Shown piece after piece: positions 24,742-33,606 of a stretch of 64,000 nt of DNA (position 1 is the first letter of the stretch; the number at the start of each line of letters is the position of its first letter). The position numbers and the translations under genes are program-made. The notes beneath the pieces are model-generated. The model saw only the letters and a program-made list of their open reading frames with translations. It had not been told where the DNA came from and ran no database searches. The DNA is from ATM1 sp003577165 (GTDB lineage: Bacteria > Armatimonadota > Fimbriimonadia > Fimbriimonadales > ATM1): contig SZPM01000009.1 in assembly GCA_030263715.1 (NCBI GenBank), positions 1 to 64,000 on the forward strand, in the 5' to 3' direction.

Positions 24742-26079
24742 ATGCAATCGGAAGGTCAGGGAAACGACGCTTCGGGTGGCTCCGGGAATCTGTCGGACCG
24801 GATCCAATCGCTCGTCAACGCGCAGTCGTCCGAGGAGTTGCTGCGAAGCGTTGCGGAAATGACCAACGCATCGCCGGAGTCGCTTCGGGCCGCGTTCGAC
24901 CTCCTATCCGAGCAGAGGGAAGCTAAGCGGACGAAGTGGGGACGATTCGTCCAGCAGGTTCGCCAGATGAGCCTTCCCGCGCGGCGGATCGTGACGAGCG
25001 CGTTTCTTGGGCTTCAGGCTGGCCTCGTCAACATTTGGGGACAGATCACGGGCGATCCGTACGGCCTTGCGTTTATCGGAGGATTCGCCGTCGTTCTGCT
25101 GGCGATATGGAACCTGGCGCAGGCGCGGAGAAAGGAACTTGGAGTCGTCGCCGGCGGAGTGCTCGGCGGATCGTTCATCATCGGGTCGGCTTTCTTCTCG
25201 TTTTTATTCTCGCAGATGTTTCGGACGACGTTTGAATTCGACGGTGTCAAGCTGCTCCCGTTCCTTCTTCTCGGCGCGCTCGCGGGCTTCGTGTGCTCCG
25301 CTTTGAGCGATCGCATCCTGCAGCTGCGCCTTCAGCATGATCCCATCAAGCGAAGGGAGTACCTCCTTCGGCAGTTAATCGAACTGCAGGAGGAGTTGAA
25401 GTCTGGCGAGCGTTCCGTTACGTTCTTGAGCGTCGACGTCGTCGGCAGCACGAGCATGAAGTCGAACGCCGACCCGTTGGCTGTCGAGTATTCGTTCGGT
25501 GAGTACACGAAGTACGTGACGGAAGTCGCGTCACAATTCGACGGGAGCGTTCATAGCACGGCGGGCGACGGCATCATGCTTGTGTTCGAGCATCCTCAGG
25601 CGGCGTTCCTGGCATCCAGAAGGCTTCACGCCGGGCTGCTCGAGTTCAACGCATTCAAGAATCGAATCGGCAGTCCGTTCCAAATCCGTTGCGGCATTCA
25701 CACGGGAACGGTCGTCGCGCCTGCCGGAGATGCGGGCTCGGTCAACTACTCGCACGTCATCGACATCGCCGCGCACGTGCAGAGGGCTGCTCCGCCCGGC
25801 GGGACTGCCGTGAGCGAAGACGCCGCGGAGTACATTCCCGGCGGCGAACGAGCGATCGGCACAGAGGAGACCGACGTGTATGGCAAGCGCGTCGTCTTGT
25901 GGAGACGTCATGCCGCGCCTGCGGTAGAGAACATCGTCGCTCATTCGAGGCCGCTGCCGGCGGGAGAGGGCGGGCAGCAAGCGCAAGTCTCGATCGGACT
26001 TGCGCCGGGCGCATCACCGGCGCCGACGATTCCGCCCCTCGAAGAACCTCCCCCCCCTCCGCCCGTTCGAACTCGATAA
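24742..26079 (+). CDS. Membrane protein with class III nucleotide cyclase-like domain
   Basis: The 445-residue protein starts at ATG 24742; the frame upstream overlaps moaD and moaE on the other strand. An N-terminal cytoplasmic helical region (residues 1-95) leads to about four membrane spans (PYGLAFIGGFAVVLLAIWNL, LGVVAGGVLGGSFIIGSAFFSFLF, LLPFLLLGALAGFVCSALS). The cyclase domain begins near SVTFLSVDVVGSTSM (first metal Asp) and continues with HSTAGDGIMLVFEHP (second metal Asp) and CGIHTGTVVA. Where active enzymes read VNxAARL, this one has IDIAAHV, so both the transition-state Asn and Arg are replaced. Activity is doubtful. The tail is Pro-rich (PPLEEPPPPPPVRTR). Confidence 0.82.
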   Translation: MQSEGQGNDASGGSGNLSDRIQSLVNAQSSEELLRSVAEMTNASPESLRAAFDLLSEQREAKRTKWGRFVQQVRQMSLPARRIVTSAFLGLQAGLVNIWGQITGDPYGLAFIGGFAVVLLAIWNLAQARRKELGVVAGGVLGGSFIIGSAFFSFLFSQMFRTTFEFDGVKLLPFLLLGALAGFVCSALSDRILQLRLQHDPIKRREYLLRQLIELQEELKSGERSVTFLSVDVVGSTSMKSNADPLAVEYSFGEYTKYVTEVASQFDGSVHSTAGDGIMLVFEHPQAAFLASRRLHAGLLEFNAFKNRIGSPFQIRCGIHTGTVVAPAGDAGSVNYSHVIDIAAHVQRAAPPGGTAVSEDAAEYIPGGERAIGTEETDVYGKRVVLWRRHAAPAVENIVAHSRPLPAGEGGQQAQVSIGLAPGASPAPTIPPLEEPPPPPPVRTR

Positions 26080-26151
26080 GCGAGCGCTGCGCGAGTCATG
26101 GGCCGACCCGTTCGGGCAGGAGGAGCCGCGCGCTGCGTCGAATGCGGAGCC

Positions 26152-27198
26152 ATGGACGCTCAAGAACGGTTTTCAAGAAGAGGATTCGTGCAAGTCGGGG
26201 CGACTGCGGGGCTGGCAGTGGCTGCCGGGAAGGCTGGGGAGGCTTCGTCGCGACTGCCCTTCGGCCCGCCTCCCGGGCCGATCGCCATCTCGAGCGCAAA
26301 CGGATTGAGGGCGACGACGAAGGCTGTCGAGTTGATGGCAGCCGGACGCGATACGCTTGAGGCGGCAGTCGAGGGCGTGGTCATCGTGGAAGAGGATCCG
26401 AACGACATGTCCGTCGGCTACGGAGGCCTGCCGAACGAAGAGGGCGTCGTAGAACTCGATGCGAGCGTTATGCACGGGCCGACGATGCGTGCCGGTGCGG
26501 TCGCTGCGCTGCAGAACATCAAGACTCCGTCGCGGGTTGCGAAGTTGGTGATGGAACGAACAGATCACGTTCTCCTGGTTGGACCGGGCGCGCTTCGATT
26601 CGCGAAGGCCTACGGATTCAAAGAGGAGAACCTGCTGACCGATGCAGCGCGGGAAGCGTGGCTTCGTTGGAAAACGAGGCTTTCGAAAGAGGACGACTGG
26701 CTGGATGACGATGAGACTCGAGCCGACTTCAAAAGGCCGACGGGCACTATCAGCTGCATCGCGCTGAACGCGAAGGGCGAGGTGAGTGGCTGCACCACGA
26801 CGAGCGGACTGGCATTCAAGATCCCGGGCCGAGTGGGAGACTCGCCGATCATCGGGGCGGGGCTTTACGTCGACGGCGAGGTCGGCGGTTGCGGTTCGAC
26901 TGGACGGGGAGAGGCTGTTCTGCAGAGTTGCGGAAGCCGGACTGTCGTGGAGAACATGAAGGATGGGATGACGCCGGAGGATGCTGTATTGGACGTTCTC
27001 AAGCGGATCTGCGAGCAGACCAAGACGACGCGGCTCCTCAGTTCGCCGGGAAGGCCGAACTTCGACGTCAATTTTTATGCCCTGCGGGTCGATGGGAGGT
27101 TCGCCGGCGGCCGAATCTACTCGGGCGGAAGTTTCGCCGTGAACGACGGAACGGGAAGCAAACTCGTTCCCGAGGTCTATCTATACGAGCGGCCGTAA
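26152..27198 (+). CDS. Glycosylasparaginase-family Ntn-hydrolase (isoaspartyl peptidase/asparaginase type)
   Basis: The start at ATG 26152 gives a Tat-like leader (SRRGFVQVGATAGLAVAAGKAG), so the 348-residue protein is probably exported. Family landmarks: AISSANGLRATTKAVELMAAGRDTLEAAVEGV, YGGLPNEEGVVELDASVMHG, HVLLVGPGALRFAKAYGF, and the autocleavage site KRPTGTISCIAL, where Thr becomes the new N-terminal nucleophile. After it, GCTTTSGLAFKIPGRVGDSPIIGAGLYVD and GCGSTGRGEAVLQSCGSRTVVE contain the substrate-binding Arg and Gly-rich turn. It cleaves the amide of N-acetylglucosaminyl-asparagine or similar. Downstream of the cyclase-like gene by 72 bases. Confidence 0.92.
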   Translation: MDAQERFSRRGFVQVGATAGLAVAAGKAGEASSRLPFGPPPGPIAISSANGLRATTKAVELMAAGRDTLEAAVEGVVIVEEDPNDMSVGYGGLPNEEGVVELDASVMHGPTMRAGAVAALQNIKTPSRVAKLVMERTDHVLLVGPGALRFAKAYGFKEENLLTDAAREAWLRWKTRLSKEDDWLDDDETRADFKRPTGTISCIALNAKGEVSGCTTTSGLAFKIPGRVGDSPIIGAGLYVDGEVGGCGSTGRGEAVLQSCGSRTVVENMKDGMTPEDAVLDVLKRICEQTKTTRLLSSPGRPNFDVNFYALRVDGRFAGGRIYSGGSFAVNDGTGSKLVPEVYLYERP

Positions 27199-27202
27199 GC
27201 GA

Positions 27203-29032
27203 CTACTCTACGGTAACTGACTTCGCGAGGTTACGCGGCTGATCGATGTCGCAGCCGCGCAGTCGCGCGACGTGGTAGGCCAGCAACTGCAAGGGAAGAG
27301 CGCTTGCAAGGGCCGCGATTGTGTGCGAGTCCGTGTGAGGAATGCGGATGACTTCGTCCGCTTCTTGCGGAGTGTGCGAATCGCTGTCCATCACGACCGC
27401 GACGACCGTACCGCCCCTCGCTTTTACTTCTTTGATGTTGCTGATCACCTTTTCGCGCGTCGTCGGGTTGGTCAGGCCGAAGACGGCAGCGACTCCCGGC
27501 TCCACGAGAGCGAGCGGCCCGTGCTTCATCTCTCCGGCGGGTGATTCCTGCGTCGGGATGTAAGCGATCTCTTTCATCTTGAGGGCGCCTTCCAGAGCGA
27601 CGGCCGCGTCGGCCCCTCGTCCGAGGAAGAAGAGCAGCGGCGCGTTCTGGAGCCGTTCCGCCACGCGAACCACCTCCGCCTCCCGTTCCAGGCAGGCTTC
27701 GAGGGTCTCGGGAAGCCGCGTGAGGGCGTCAGTAAGCCTGTCGAGTTTCTCTCGGTCGGAACCGAAGAGCCTTGCGGCGTGGAGGGAGACCAGAGCGAGG
27801 GTGGCCACCTGCGCGGAGTACGCCTTCGTGCTCGCGACGCAGATCTCCGGGCCAGCTTGCGTGTAGATGACGGCGTCAGCCTCGCGAGCGATGCTGCTGC
27901 CCACGACGTTGACGATCGCCAGCGTTTTGACTCCCTGCTCCTTTGCGAGCCGCAACGCAGCGAGCGTGTCGGCGGTTTCGCCGCTCTGGCTGATCGCGAG
28001 AACGAGATCGTTGGGCCGGATGATCGGGTTGTTGTATCGGAACTCGCTTGCGTACTGGACCTCGACGGGGTGACGAATCAGGCCCTCGATCATGTACTTG
28101 CCGAGGAGACCGGCGTGATATGCCGTTCCGCACGCGACGATGACGATGCGCTCGAATCGGCGCCATGTGTCCGCGTCGAAAGTGTCGGGCAGATGTACGG
28201 TTCCATCTTTGAGGAGCCTTCCGCTCAGGCAGTGACGAACCGCGGTTGGCTGCTCATGAATCTCCTTGATCATGAAATGCTCGTAGCCGCCCTTCTCGGC
28301 CGCTTCTACATCCCAATCAATGGTGACAACCTTCGGCAACTTCGGCCGGCTTTCGGCATCTTCGAGATAGATCTCGTCCTTGGTGAGGACCGCAAGATCG
28401 CCTTCGTCCATCACGATGACCTTTCGCGTGAAGGGCAGTAACGCCGGAATGTCGCTCGCGAGAAAGTTCTCGCCTTCTCCTACGCCTAACACTAGCGGAC
28501 TCGCATTTCGCACCGCGATGATCTTGTCCGGCTCATCCGTGCACATTACGACCATCGCGAACGCGCCTCGCAACCGTTGGACCGCGCGGCGAACCGCTTC
28601 GGTCAACGCACCGCACGTCTCGTACTCCTCGCCGACCACGTGTGCAGCGACTTCCGTGTCCGTCTCGCTCCGAAACGTGTGGCCCCGGGCCTTCAACTCC
28701 TGCGCCAACTCGAGGTAGTTCTCGATGATTCCGTTGTGAATCACCGCGATTCGGCCGGTGCGATCGTAATGCGGGTGTGCGTTGGAGTCGGTCGGAGCGC
28801 CGTGCGTTGCCCATCGGGAGTGGGCCATGGCCACATGAGCCTCCGGCCGAATCTCAGCGACTAATTGTCGAAGATTCGTGAGTTTTCCGGCACGTTTCAG
28901 AACCTCGATTCCGTGGTCCGTTCGAAAGGCGACGCCGGCGCTGTCGTATCCCCTGTATTCGAGTCGGGTGATCTGGTCGAGCACGATGCCGACCGCTTCC
29001 TTCGGGCCGATGTAACCGGCGATTCCACACAT
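27203..29032 (-). CDS. glmS: Glutamine-fructose-6-phosphate aminotransferase
   Basis: GlmS makes glucosamine-6-phosphate for peptidoglycan and other amino sugars. The 609-residue length is normal. Start at ATG 29032 gives MCGIAGYIG with the nucleophile Cys2. The glutaminase half (1-240) has HSRWATHGAPTDSNAHPH and GIIENYLELAQELKARGH; the two SIS sugar domains have ACGTAYHAGLLGKYMIEGL, AISQSGETADTLAALRLAKE and FFLGRGADAAVALEGALKMKEIAYIPTQ; the C-terminus ends with the expected RNLAKSVTVE. The TATAAT box (complement of 29043-29048) leaves only about 4 leader bases, so there is no room for a glmS ribozyme. Confidence 0.97.
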   Translation of the reverse strand: MCGIAGYIGPKEAVGIVLDQITRLEYRGYDSAGVAFRTDHGIEVLKRAGKLTNLRQLVAEIRPEAHVAMAHSRWATHGAPTDSNAHPHYDRTGRIAVIHNGIIENYLELAQELKARGHTFRSETDTEVAAHVVGEEYETCGALTEAVRRAVQRLRGAFAMVVMCTDEPDKIIAVRNASPLVLGVGEGENFLASDIPALLPFTRKVIVMDEGDLAVLTKDEIYLEDAESRPKLPKVVTIDWDVEAAEKGGYEHFMIKEIHEQPTAVRHCLSGRLLKDGTVHLPDTFDADTWRRFERIVIVACGTAYHAGLLGKYMIEGLIRHPVEVQYASEFRYNNPIIRPNDLVLAISQSGETADTLAALRLAKEQGVKTLAIVNVVGSSIAREADAVIYTQAGPEICVASTKAYSAQVATLALVSLHAARLFGSDREKLDRLTDALTRLPETLEACLEREAEVVRVAERLQNAPLLFFLGRGADAAVALEGALKMKEIAYIPTQESPAGEMKHGPLALVEPGVAAVFGLTNPTTREKVISNIKEVKARGGTVVAVVMDSDSHTPQEADEVIRIPHTDSHTIAALASALPLQLLAYHVARLRGCDIDQPRNLAKSVTVE

Positions 29033-29042
29033 AGTCTGAGGG

Positions 29043-29048
29043 ATTATA
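29043..29048 (-). promoter_or_regulatory. -10 box of glmS (very short leader)
   Basis: Minus-strand TATAAT ends 10 bases before ATG 29032. It lies in the 22-base gap to the upstream FAD oxidoreductase gene, so glmS probably has its own start. Confidence 0.5.
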
Positions 29049-29054
29049 ACGCCG

Positions 29055-30407
29055 CTACCAGTCCAATCGTCCCTCACCCGCCACGTTTTCGAGGCCGACG
29101 GAGAGGTCGACGTGGGGTCGGAGGAGTTCGTAGGCGAGGTCTTTTGGGTTCACGTTCTGGTCTGTGCAGAGCGCGGCTGCAGCCCCCGCCGCCTCGCCCA
29201 ACGCGCGGCAAACGGGCTGTATTCGAACCGAGGACTGAGCCGCGAAGGTCGCGCTGAGGCATCGTCCGGCGACGAGCACGTTGTCGAGATCGCGCGGCAC
29301 AAGACACCGGTATGGAATCTCGTGGTAGTCGTTCGCCGGCAGTTTCTTGAGTTCAACGCCCCCCTCCGCGAGGTGGATGTCGATTGGATAACGGTTGCGT
29401 GCAACGGCATCTTCGAACTTCCTGCAGGATTGATGATCCTCTTCCGTCAGGGTGTATAGGCCGACGATCCTTCGCGTCTCTCGGATGCCGAGCAGCGGGG
29501 CGATGACCGAGATGTAGCACTCCTCAAACCCGGGAAGGAACCGTCGGCAGAAATCGTGAATGCGCAATATCTTCTGTCTGCCGATCACCAAAGCCTGAGA
29601 CCGTTCGAATGGATCAAGTGGATCGAAGCCGACGATGCGCGGACAGTTGAATGCAAGTTCGCGCGGTCTTCCCAACATGGTGAAGAACTGGAAGTAGCCG
29701 AGGTCGTCTTCCTCTAAGACGCCGGCTCGAATCGCTTCTCCAACTTGATCCGCAATTGGGCTCTGCTTCGCTTCGGCATAGCCGATGTGCAGGAAGTCTT
29801 CCCGATTCGGGTTGCCGTGGCCTTCCGACATCCCGGAGAAGAACCGAAGGACGGCCGATATTTCCACGTTCGCGAGGTTGAAGCGCAGAGTAACGGGCTG
29901 CTTCCTGCCCCCCGCCCCCCCGGACTCCGTCGTCCCGCCCGCCGCGTGGACGACGTCGGCATCGCCGGTGGCGTCGACGACGATTCTCGGCCGCACTACC
30001 CAGTCTCCTCCGGGGTAGGACAGGGTCAAAGACTCGACCCTGCCATCTTGTCGGGCGACCGATCGAACCGACGTGCTGAAGGCGATCTTTGCGCCAGCGC
30101 GGACGGCAAGGCGCTCAAGCGCGACGCTGAGGACGACGGGGTTGTACCAAACCTGGGCGTTCTCAAAGTCGGTCTCCGGCGAGAGGGCGGCGTGCTCTTC
30201 CTGGATCTCGAGGTTTAGGCCAGCCGAGAGTTGTCTGCCGCCGAGGTAGTTCGGCATCATCGGAGTGACCCAGCCCATGGACTGCGTCCCGCCGAGGGCC
30301 GAAAGTTCTTCGACGATCAGGGTGTTCGCCCCCAGCCTGGCCGCCTTGATGCCGGCGACGGCCCCCGCCGTTCCACCGCCGCATACCAGGACGTCGAACT
30401 CCAGCAC
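29055..30407 (-). CDS. FAD-dependent oxidoreductase (FAD_oxidored family)
   Basis: The GTG start at 30407 directly precedes the FAD-binding strand LEFDVLVCGGGTAGAVAGIKAARLGANTLIVEE; the longer upstream frame would cross the MBL terminator. In the 450-residue product, LGGTQSMGWVTPMMPNYLGG, RPRIVVDATGDADVVHAAGG and the C-terminal NVLVAGRCLSATFAAQSSVRIQPVCRALGEAAGAAAALC are characteristic of the FAD_oxidored family, found beside polysaccharide-degrading genes in many soil bacteria. No twin-arginine signal is present, unlike many relatives. A TATAAC box ends 7 bases before the start. The substrate is unknown. Confidence 0.85.
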   Translation of the reverse strand: MLEFDVLVCGGGTAGAVAGIKAARLGANTLIVEELSALGGTQSMGWVTPMMPNYLGGRQLSAGLNLEIQEEHAALSPETDFENAQVWYNPVVLSVALERLAVRAGAKIAFSTSVRSVARQDGRVESLTLSYPGGDWVVRPRIVVDATGDADVVHAAGGTTESGGAGGRKQPVTLRFNLANVEISAVLRFFSGMSEGHGNPNREDFLHIGYAEAKQSPIADQVGEAIRAGVLEEDDLGYFQFFTMLGRPRELAFNCPRIVGFDPLDPFERSQALVIGRQKILRIHDFCRRFLPGFEECYISVIAPLLGIRETRRIVGLYTLTEEDHQSCRKFEDAVARNRYPIDIHLAEGGVELKKLPANDYHEIPYRCLVPRDLDNVLVAGRCLSATFAAQSSVRIQPVCRALGEAAGAAAALCTDQNVNPKDLAYELLRPHVDLSVGLENVAGEGRLDW

Positions 30408-30414
30408 GGCGGGG

Positions 30415-30420
30415 GTTATA
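30415..30420 (-). promoter_or_regulatory. -10 box of the FAD oxidoreductase gene (leaderless type)
   Basis: Minus-strand TATAAC is separated by 7 bases from GTG 30407; no Shine-Dalgarno lies between them. Confidence 0.45.
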
Positions 30421-30435
30421 CCGGTTGAATCGGCC

Positions 30436-30477
30436 ACCAAAAGAGGAAAGGGAGCGCCGAAGCCGCACGACGCTCCC
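30436..30477 (-). terminator. Intrinsic terminator after the MBL/DUF1015 operon
   Basis: On the minus strand GGGAGCG pairs with CGCTCCC (30471-30477 with 30450-30456; the 14-base loop contains GCGGCTTCGG), followed by TTTCCTCTTTT. It stands 86 bases beyond the MBL stop and before the next gene's start. Confidence 0.65.
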
Positions 30478-30563
30478 GATGTTCCATCCGGGCCGGTCAA
30501 ATCCGTTTAGAGGGTGATCTCAATGGTGGAGACGGCGGTCCCGCGGCAAAAGCCGCAGCCAAT

Positions 30564-31370
30564 TCAGAGCCTGATTTCGAGGCCGTCGTAGCCGACCGTG
30601 ATGCCGTGCGGCTCGAAGAAAGCCTGCAATTCGCCGTGCGTCGCCCGGCCCGTATGGGCGTGGTGGGAGGTGCACACGACGGTGCTGTTTGAGGCCGCTC
30701 CCATCTGGCGCAGCCGGCCGACCACGTCACGGACATCTTGGGCCGCAAGGTGGCCGGAATACTCGGTGGGATTCAGTCCCTCCGTACATTCGATGACGAT
30801 GCCGTCGAATTTCCACCGCTGAAGCGCGTCCCATGTAGGCTCCTCGTAATAGCCCGTGTCTACCGCATACAGAATTGTCTTCTCTCGCGCGATCACGAAG
30901 TTGAAGCACTCCTCGCTGTCCGAGTGCTTGGCAGAAATCGGCGTGACTTCATAGTCGCAGACTCGGACCGTGCGTCCGGTTTCCAACGGATAGAGACTCG
31001 GACGCCGCCCTTCCTCGAGTTCCGCTTGGATTCTCTCAATCACCGTCGAGCCGCCGTACACGGGCGGCACAGGCGTTCCTGAGTCCACGAAAGGTGGATA
31101 CATGTACTGGAACTCCCGTGGCGCAAGATGGTCATCGTGCGAATGGGTGATCAGGATGGCGCGCCAGTCGCGCGGATCGAGGCGGCATCGCTGGATTTGC
31201 GCAAGCGTATCCGGACCGAAGTCAATTTTAAGTTCGCCGTTGATCAGTGCGCTCGCGCGCGTCCGGACGTCCTTTCCTCCGTTGAGTCTGGCGTGATCAG
31301 AGACGGGCGAACTTGCCCACAGTGCGGGGATGCCGTCGGCTCCCCCTGATCCCATTAGAAGTATGTTCAC
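30564..31370 (-). CDS. MBL-fold metallo-hydrolase (PhnP-like)
   Basis: The 268-residue protein opens with MNILLMGSGGADGIPALWASSP and contains the zinc-binding motif THSHDDHLAP (about 97-106), a later metal His in AKHSDSEE, the Asp in YAVDTGYYEEP and the final His in CTSHHAHTGRATH. That set fits a dinuclear zinc phosphodiesterase related to PhnP and RNase Z. Substrate unknown. It overlaps the upstream DUF1015 gene as ATGA, so the two are made together; a terminator follows. Confidence 0.85.
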   Translation of the reverse strand: MNILLMGSGGADGIPALWASSPVSDHARLNGGKDVRTRASALINGELKIDFGPDTLAQIQRCRLDPRDWRAILITHSHDDHLAPREFQYMYPPFVDSGTPVPPVYGGSTVIERIQAELEEGRRPSLYPLETGRTVRVCDYEVTPISAKHSDSEECFNFVIAREKTILYAVDTGYYEEPTWDALQRWKFDGIVIECTEGLNPTEYSGHLAAQDVRDVVGRLRQMGAASNSTVVCTSHHAHTGRATHGELQAFFEPHGITVGYDGLEIRL

Positions 31371-32656
31371 GGCGCCTCAAAGTCGGACAGCGACCACATC
31401 ACGAGGCCACTCAGGAGTTTAGGATAGTAGTAAGTTGACTTTTGCGGCATCTTCTCGCCCGCCTCCGCTATCAGGCGCATATCCTCGACGGAGGGCGGAT
31501 TTGTAATCACGGCGGCGACGTCCGTGCTCTCCTTAACCCTCGCGAGGGCTTCTGCCGCGTTCCGCGTGTATTCGATGCGCTCGAGGCCCTCGATTTCGAA
31601 TGCCCGCTTGAGCAGAACGTCGTGCAGGATCGAGACATCGAGCATCTTGAGACGGTCGCTTCCCAAGGCGTCCGACAATGAAAGCGCATCGCGCGGACTC
31701 GCCAGCGTGGCGAAAAACCCGATGTTGCCAGGAAGCGCGATCCCGAACGCCCTGCAATCTGACGCAGCAGCGGACATCACTGCCTCGGGAAGGTCGTCAT
31801 TTGCGACCTTTCTCACGTTGAAGTACCGTTGGAGTCGGTTCTCCACCTGTGCGAACGGAATGTTCCACCTCGTGATGATTCGGTGAGTCGGCAGAAGAAC
31901 AAGGCCCGGGTCGGACATGGACGAAAGGGAGATCAGCATGAAGTCTTCTGCGATCAAGCCGTCGTGGGGGCCCGCAGCCTCCCGAAAGGCGAGCGCCGTT
32001 TCGTAACGATGATGACCGTCCGCGATCCAAACTCGCTCGCGCTCCATAGCAGCGGCGATCGAGGCCACGTCTTCGGGATGAGTGCAAACATCGAGGCGAT
32101 GTTGAATCCCATCGTCGGTGGTGACGCTGACCGCTTCGTCGAAATGCGCTCTGGAAATTGCGTGTTCGACGCGCGCTAACTCGTCCTGATACAAACCAAA
32201 GATCGATTCCAATTGCGCCCGCGTGGCCTCAAGCAGGCGGAGGCGGTCCTCCTTGTGTTTTGGGAAGGTCTGTTCATGCGGAAGCACGATCCCTTTTTCG
32301 TAAGGCTCCAACTTGAGGAGGCAGACGAGGGCACTGCGAGTGTGCTGCTGCCCGGTAACGGGGTTATTGAACGTCTGCGAATAGCGATAGAAGGCGGGCG
32401 TAGGTTCCGGCTGCAGCGCCCCCTCTCTGCGCCACTCCGCGAGCCTCGAGGCGCTGCGTCCGTACTTGACGAACTTGCTCCGATCGTCCGGCAGTTGCTC
32501 AGGGAGCGTCAGCCAGGTGACGTTGTGCTCCGATTGCGCTCCCAGGGCTTCGCGCTCTTCGGGAGTGATGACGTCATATGGTGGAGCGACCAGAGCTTCG
32601 AGGCGGCCCGCGGCAGGGGTGAAGCGAAGGCCGCGGAAGGGGCGAATGGTAGCCAT
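31367..32656 (-). CDS. DUF1015 family protein
   Basis: The 429-residue protein starts MATIRPFRGLRFTPAAGRLEALVAPPYDVITPEERE, the standard opening of DUF1015. Further family phrases are YRYSQTF, HEQTFPKHKEDRLRLLEATRAQLESIFGLY, VWIADGHHRYETALAFRE and the C-terminal YTRNAAEALARVKE. The Asp-Gly-His-His-Arg-Tyr-Glu-Thr stretch looks like an active site, but the reaction is not known; some relatives are proposed to be HTH-regulated or serine-kinase-like proteins. ATG 32656 is used; a TATAGT box lies 9 bases before it. First gene of a two-gene operon with the MBL hydrolase. Confidence 0.9.
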   Translation of the reverse strand: MATIRPFRGLRFTPAAGRLEALVAPPYDVITPEEREALGAQSEHNVTWLTLPEQLPDDRSKFVKYGRSASRLAEWRREGALQPEPTPAFYRYSQTFNNPVTGQQHTRSALVCLLKLEPYEKGIVLPHEQTFPKHKEDRLRLLEATRAQLESIFGLYQDELARVEHAISRAHFDEAVSVTTDDGIQHRLDVCTHPEDVASIAAAMERERVWIADGHHRYETALAFREAAGPHDGLIAEDFMLISLSSMSDPGLVLLPTHRIITRWNIPFAQVENRLQRYFNVRKVANDDLPEAVMSAAASDCRAFGIALPGNIGFFATLASPRDALSLSDALGSDRLKMLDVSILHDVLLKRAFEIEGLERIEYTRNAAEALARVKESTDVAAVITNPPSVEDMRLIAEAGEKMPQKSTYYYPKLLSGLVMWSLSDFEAP

Positions 32657-32714
32657 GCCATCTTTACTATAGCCCAGCACTGTTCGATTTCCATCAACTT
32701 CGCCGCCTCCGCGC

Positions 32715-32720
32715 TAAACT
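32715..32720 (+). promoter_or_regulatory. -10 box of the polyprenyl synthase gene (leaderless type)
   Basis: TAAACT is followed by 7 bases and the GTG at 32728. Confidence 0.45.
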
Positions 32721-32727
32721 CGGGACT

Positions 32728-33606
32728 GTGTTCCCATATCCTGGCGAACAGCAACTCCGCAATCTGATCGAGGCGCGGCTCGATCAGGTGCTGCCAGCGT
32801 CGGAGGAGCCGCCCACCCGACTGCACGAAGCGATGCGGTATTCGGTGCTGGGGGGTGGCAAACGGTTTCGAGCCCTCGTCTGCATCGCGTCTTCGGTCGC
32901 GACGGGCGGGTCCGTAGACCAAGCCTTAGATCCGGCGTGTGCGGCCGAGTTGGTTCACTGCTTTTCCCTCGTCCACGATGATCTGCCTTCAATGGATGAC
33001 GACGCACTGAGGAGGGGCAAGCCCACGTGCCATCGAGTCTTCGGGGAGGGGCTGGCCCTGTTGGCCGGCGACGCGCTGTTTGCGCTCGCCTTCGAGGTGC
33101 TCGCCCGGATGGAGGCTCCGCCCAGCGTGACGACTCGGTGCCTCCAGTGGCTCTCTGAAGCATCGGGCACCAAAGGGATGGTCGGCGGCCAGACGATGGA
33201 CATCGAAGCCGAGAACAGCGCCCTCGATCCATCCGACCTTCGGGGAATCCACGAGAGGAAGACGGGAGCATTGGTGGGAGCCAGCTGCGCGATGGGCGGC
33301 GCTTGCGCTGGCGCAGCAGAAGAACAGCAGCGCGCCCTCTTCGAATTCGGCCAGTTGGTGGGTTTGGCGTTCCAGATTTGGGACGACGTTCTCGATGAAG
33401 AAGGCGATGCCTCGATGATGGGAAAGAACGCAATGTCGGACAGAACGAAAATGAAGGCGACCTACGTTTCGATTCTCGGGCTTGAGGAAGCGCGCGGGGA
33501 GGCAGAACGGATACTCGACTTAGCGATGAAGGTCGCGGGACCTTTTGGTGAAAAGGCGGAGGCCCTTCGCAACTTCGCGAAGCGCGCGATTCGAAGGGAG
33601 TGTTAG
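32728..33606 (+). CDS. ispA: Short-chain polyprenyl (farnesyl-type) diphosphate synthase
   Basis: The enzyme condenses isopentenyl diphosphate with allylic diphosphates to make C15-C20 precursors for quinones, carriers and hopanoids. The 292-residue sequence has LGGGKRFRALVC near the N-terminus, the first Asp-rich motif HDDLPSMDDDALRRGKPTCH (DDxxxxD), KTGALVGASCAMGGACAG, and the second Asp-rich motif QIWDDVLDEEGD. The insert of two residues in the first motif and the overall match are like bacterial FPP synthases; product length cannot be fixed by eye. GTG start at 32728. Its stop shares TTAG with the convergent phosphatase gene. Confidence 0.88.
   Translation: MFPYPGEQQLRNLIEARLDQVLPASEEPPTRLHEAMRYSVLGGGKRFRALVCIASSVATGGSVDQALDPACAAELVHCFSLVHDDLPSMDDDALRRGKPTCHRVFGEGLALLAGDALFALAFEVLARMEAPPSVTTRCLQWLSEASGTKGMVGGQTMDIEAENSALDPSDLRGIHERKTGALVGASCAMGGACAGAAEEQQRALFEFGQLVGLAFQIWDDVLDEEGDASMMGKNAMSDRTKMKATYVSILGLEEARGEAERILDLAMKVAGPFGEKAEALRNFAKRAIRREC

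Noticed and set aside
29033..29054. Possible glmS ribozyme or riboswitch before glmS
   Set aside because: Only 22 bases separate glmS from the upstream gene and the -10 box leaves about 4 leader bases; there is no room.
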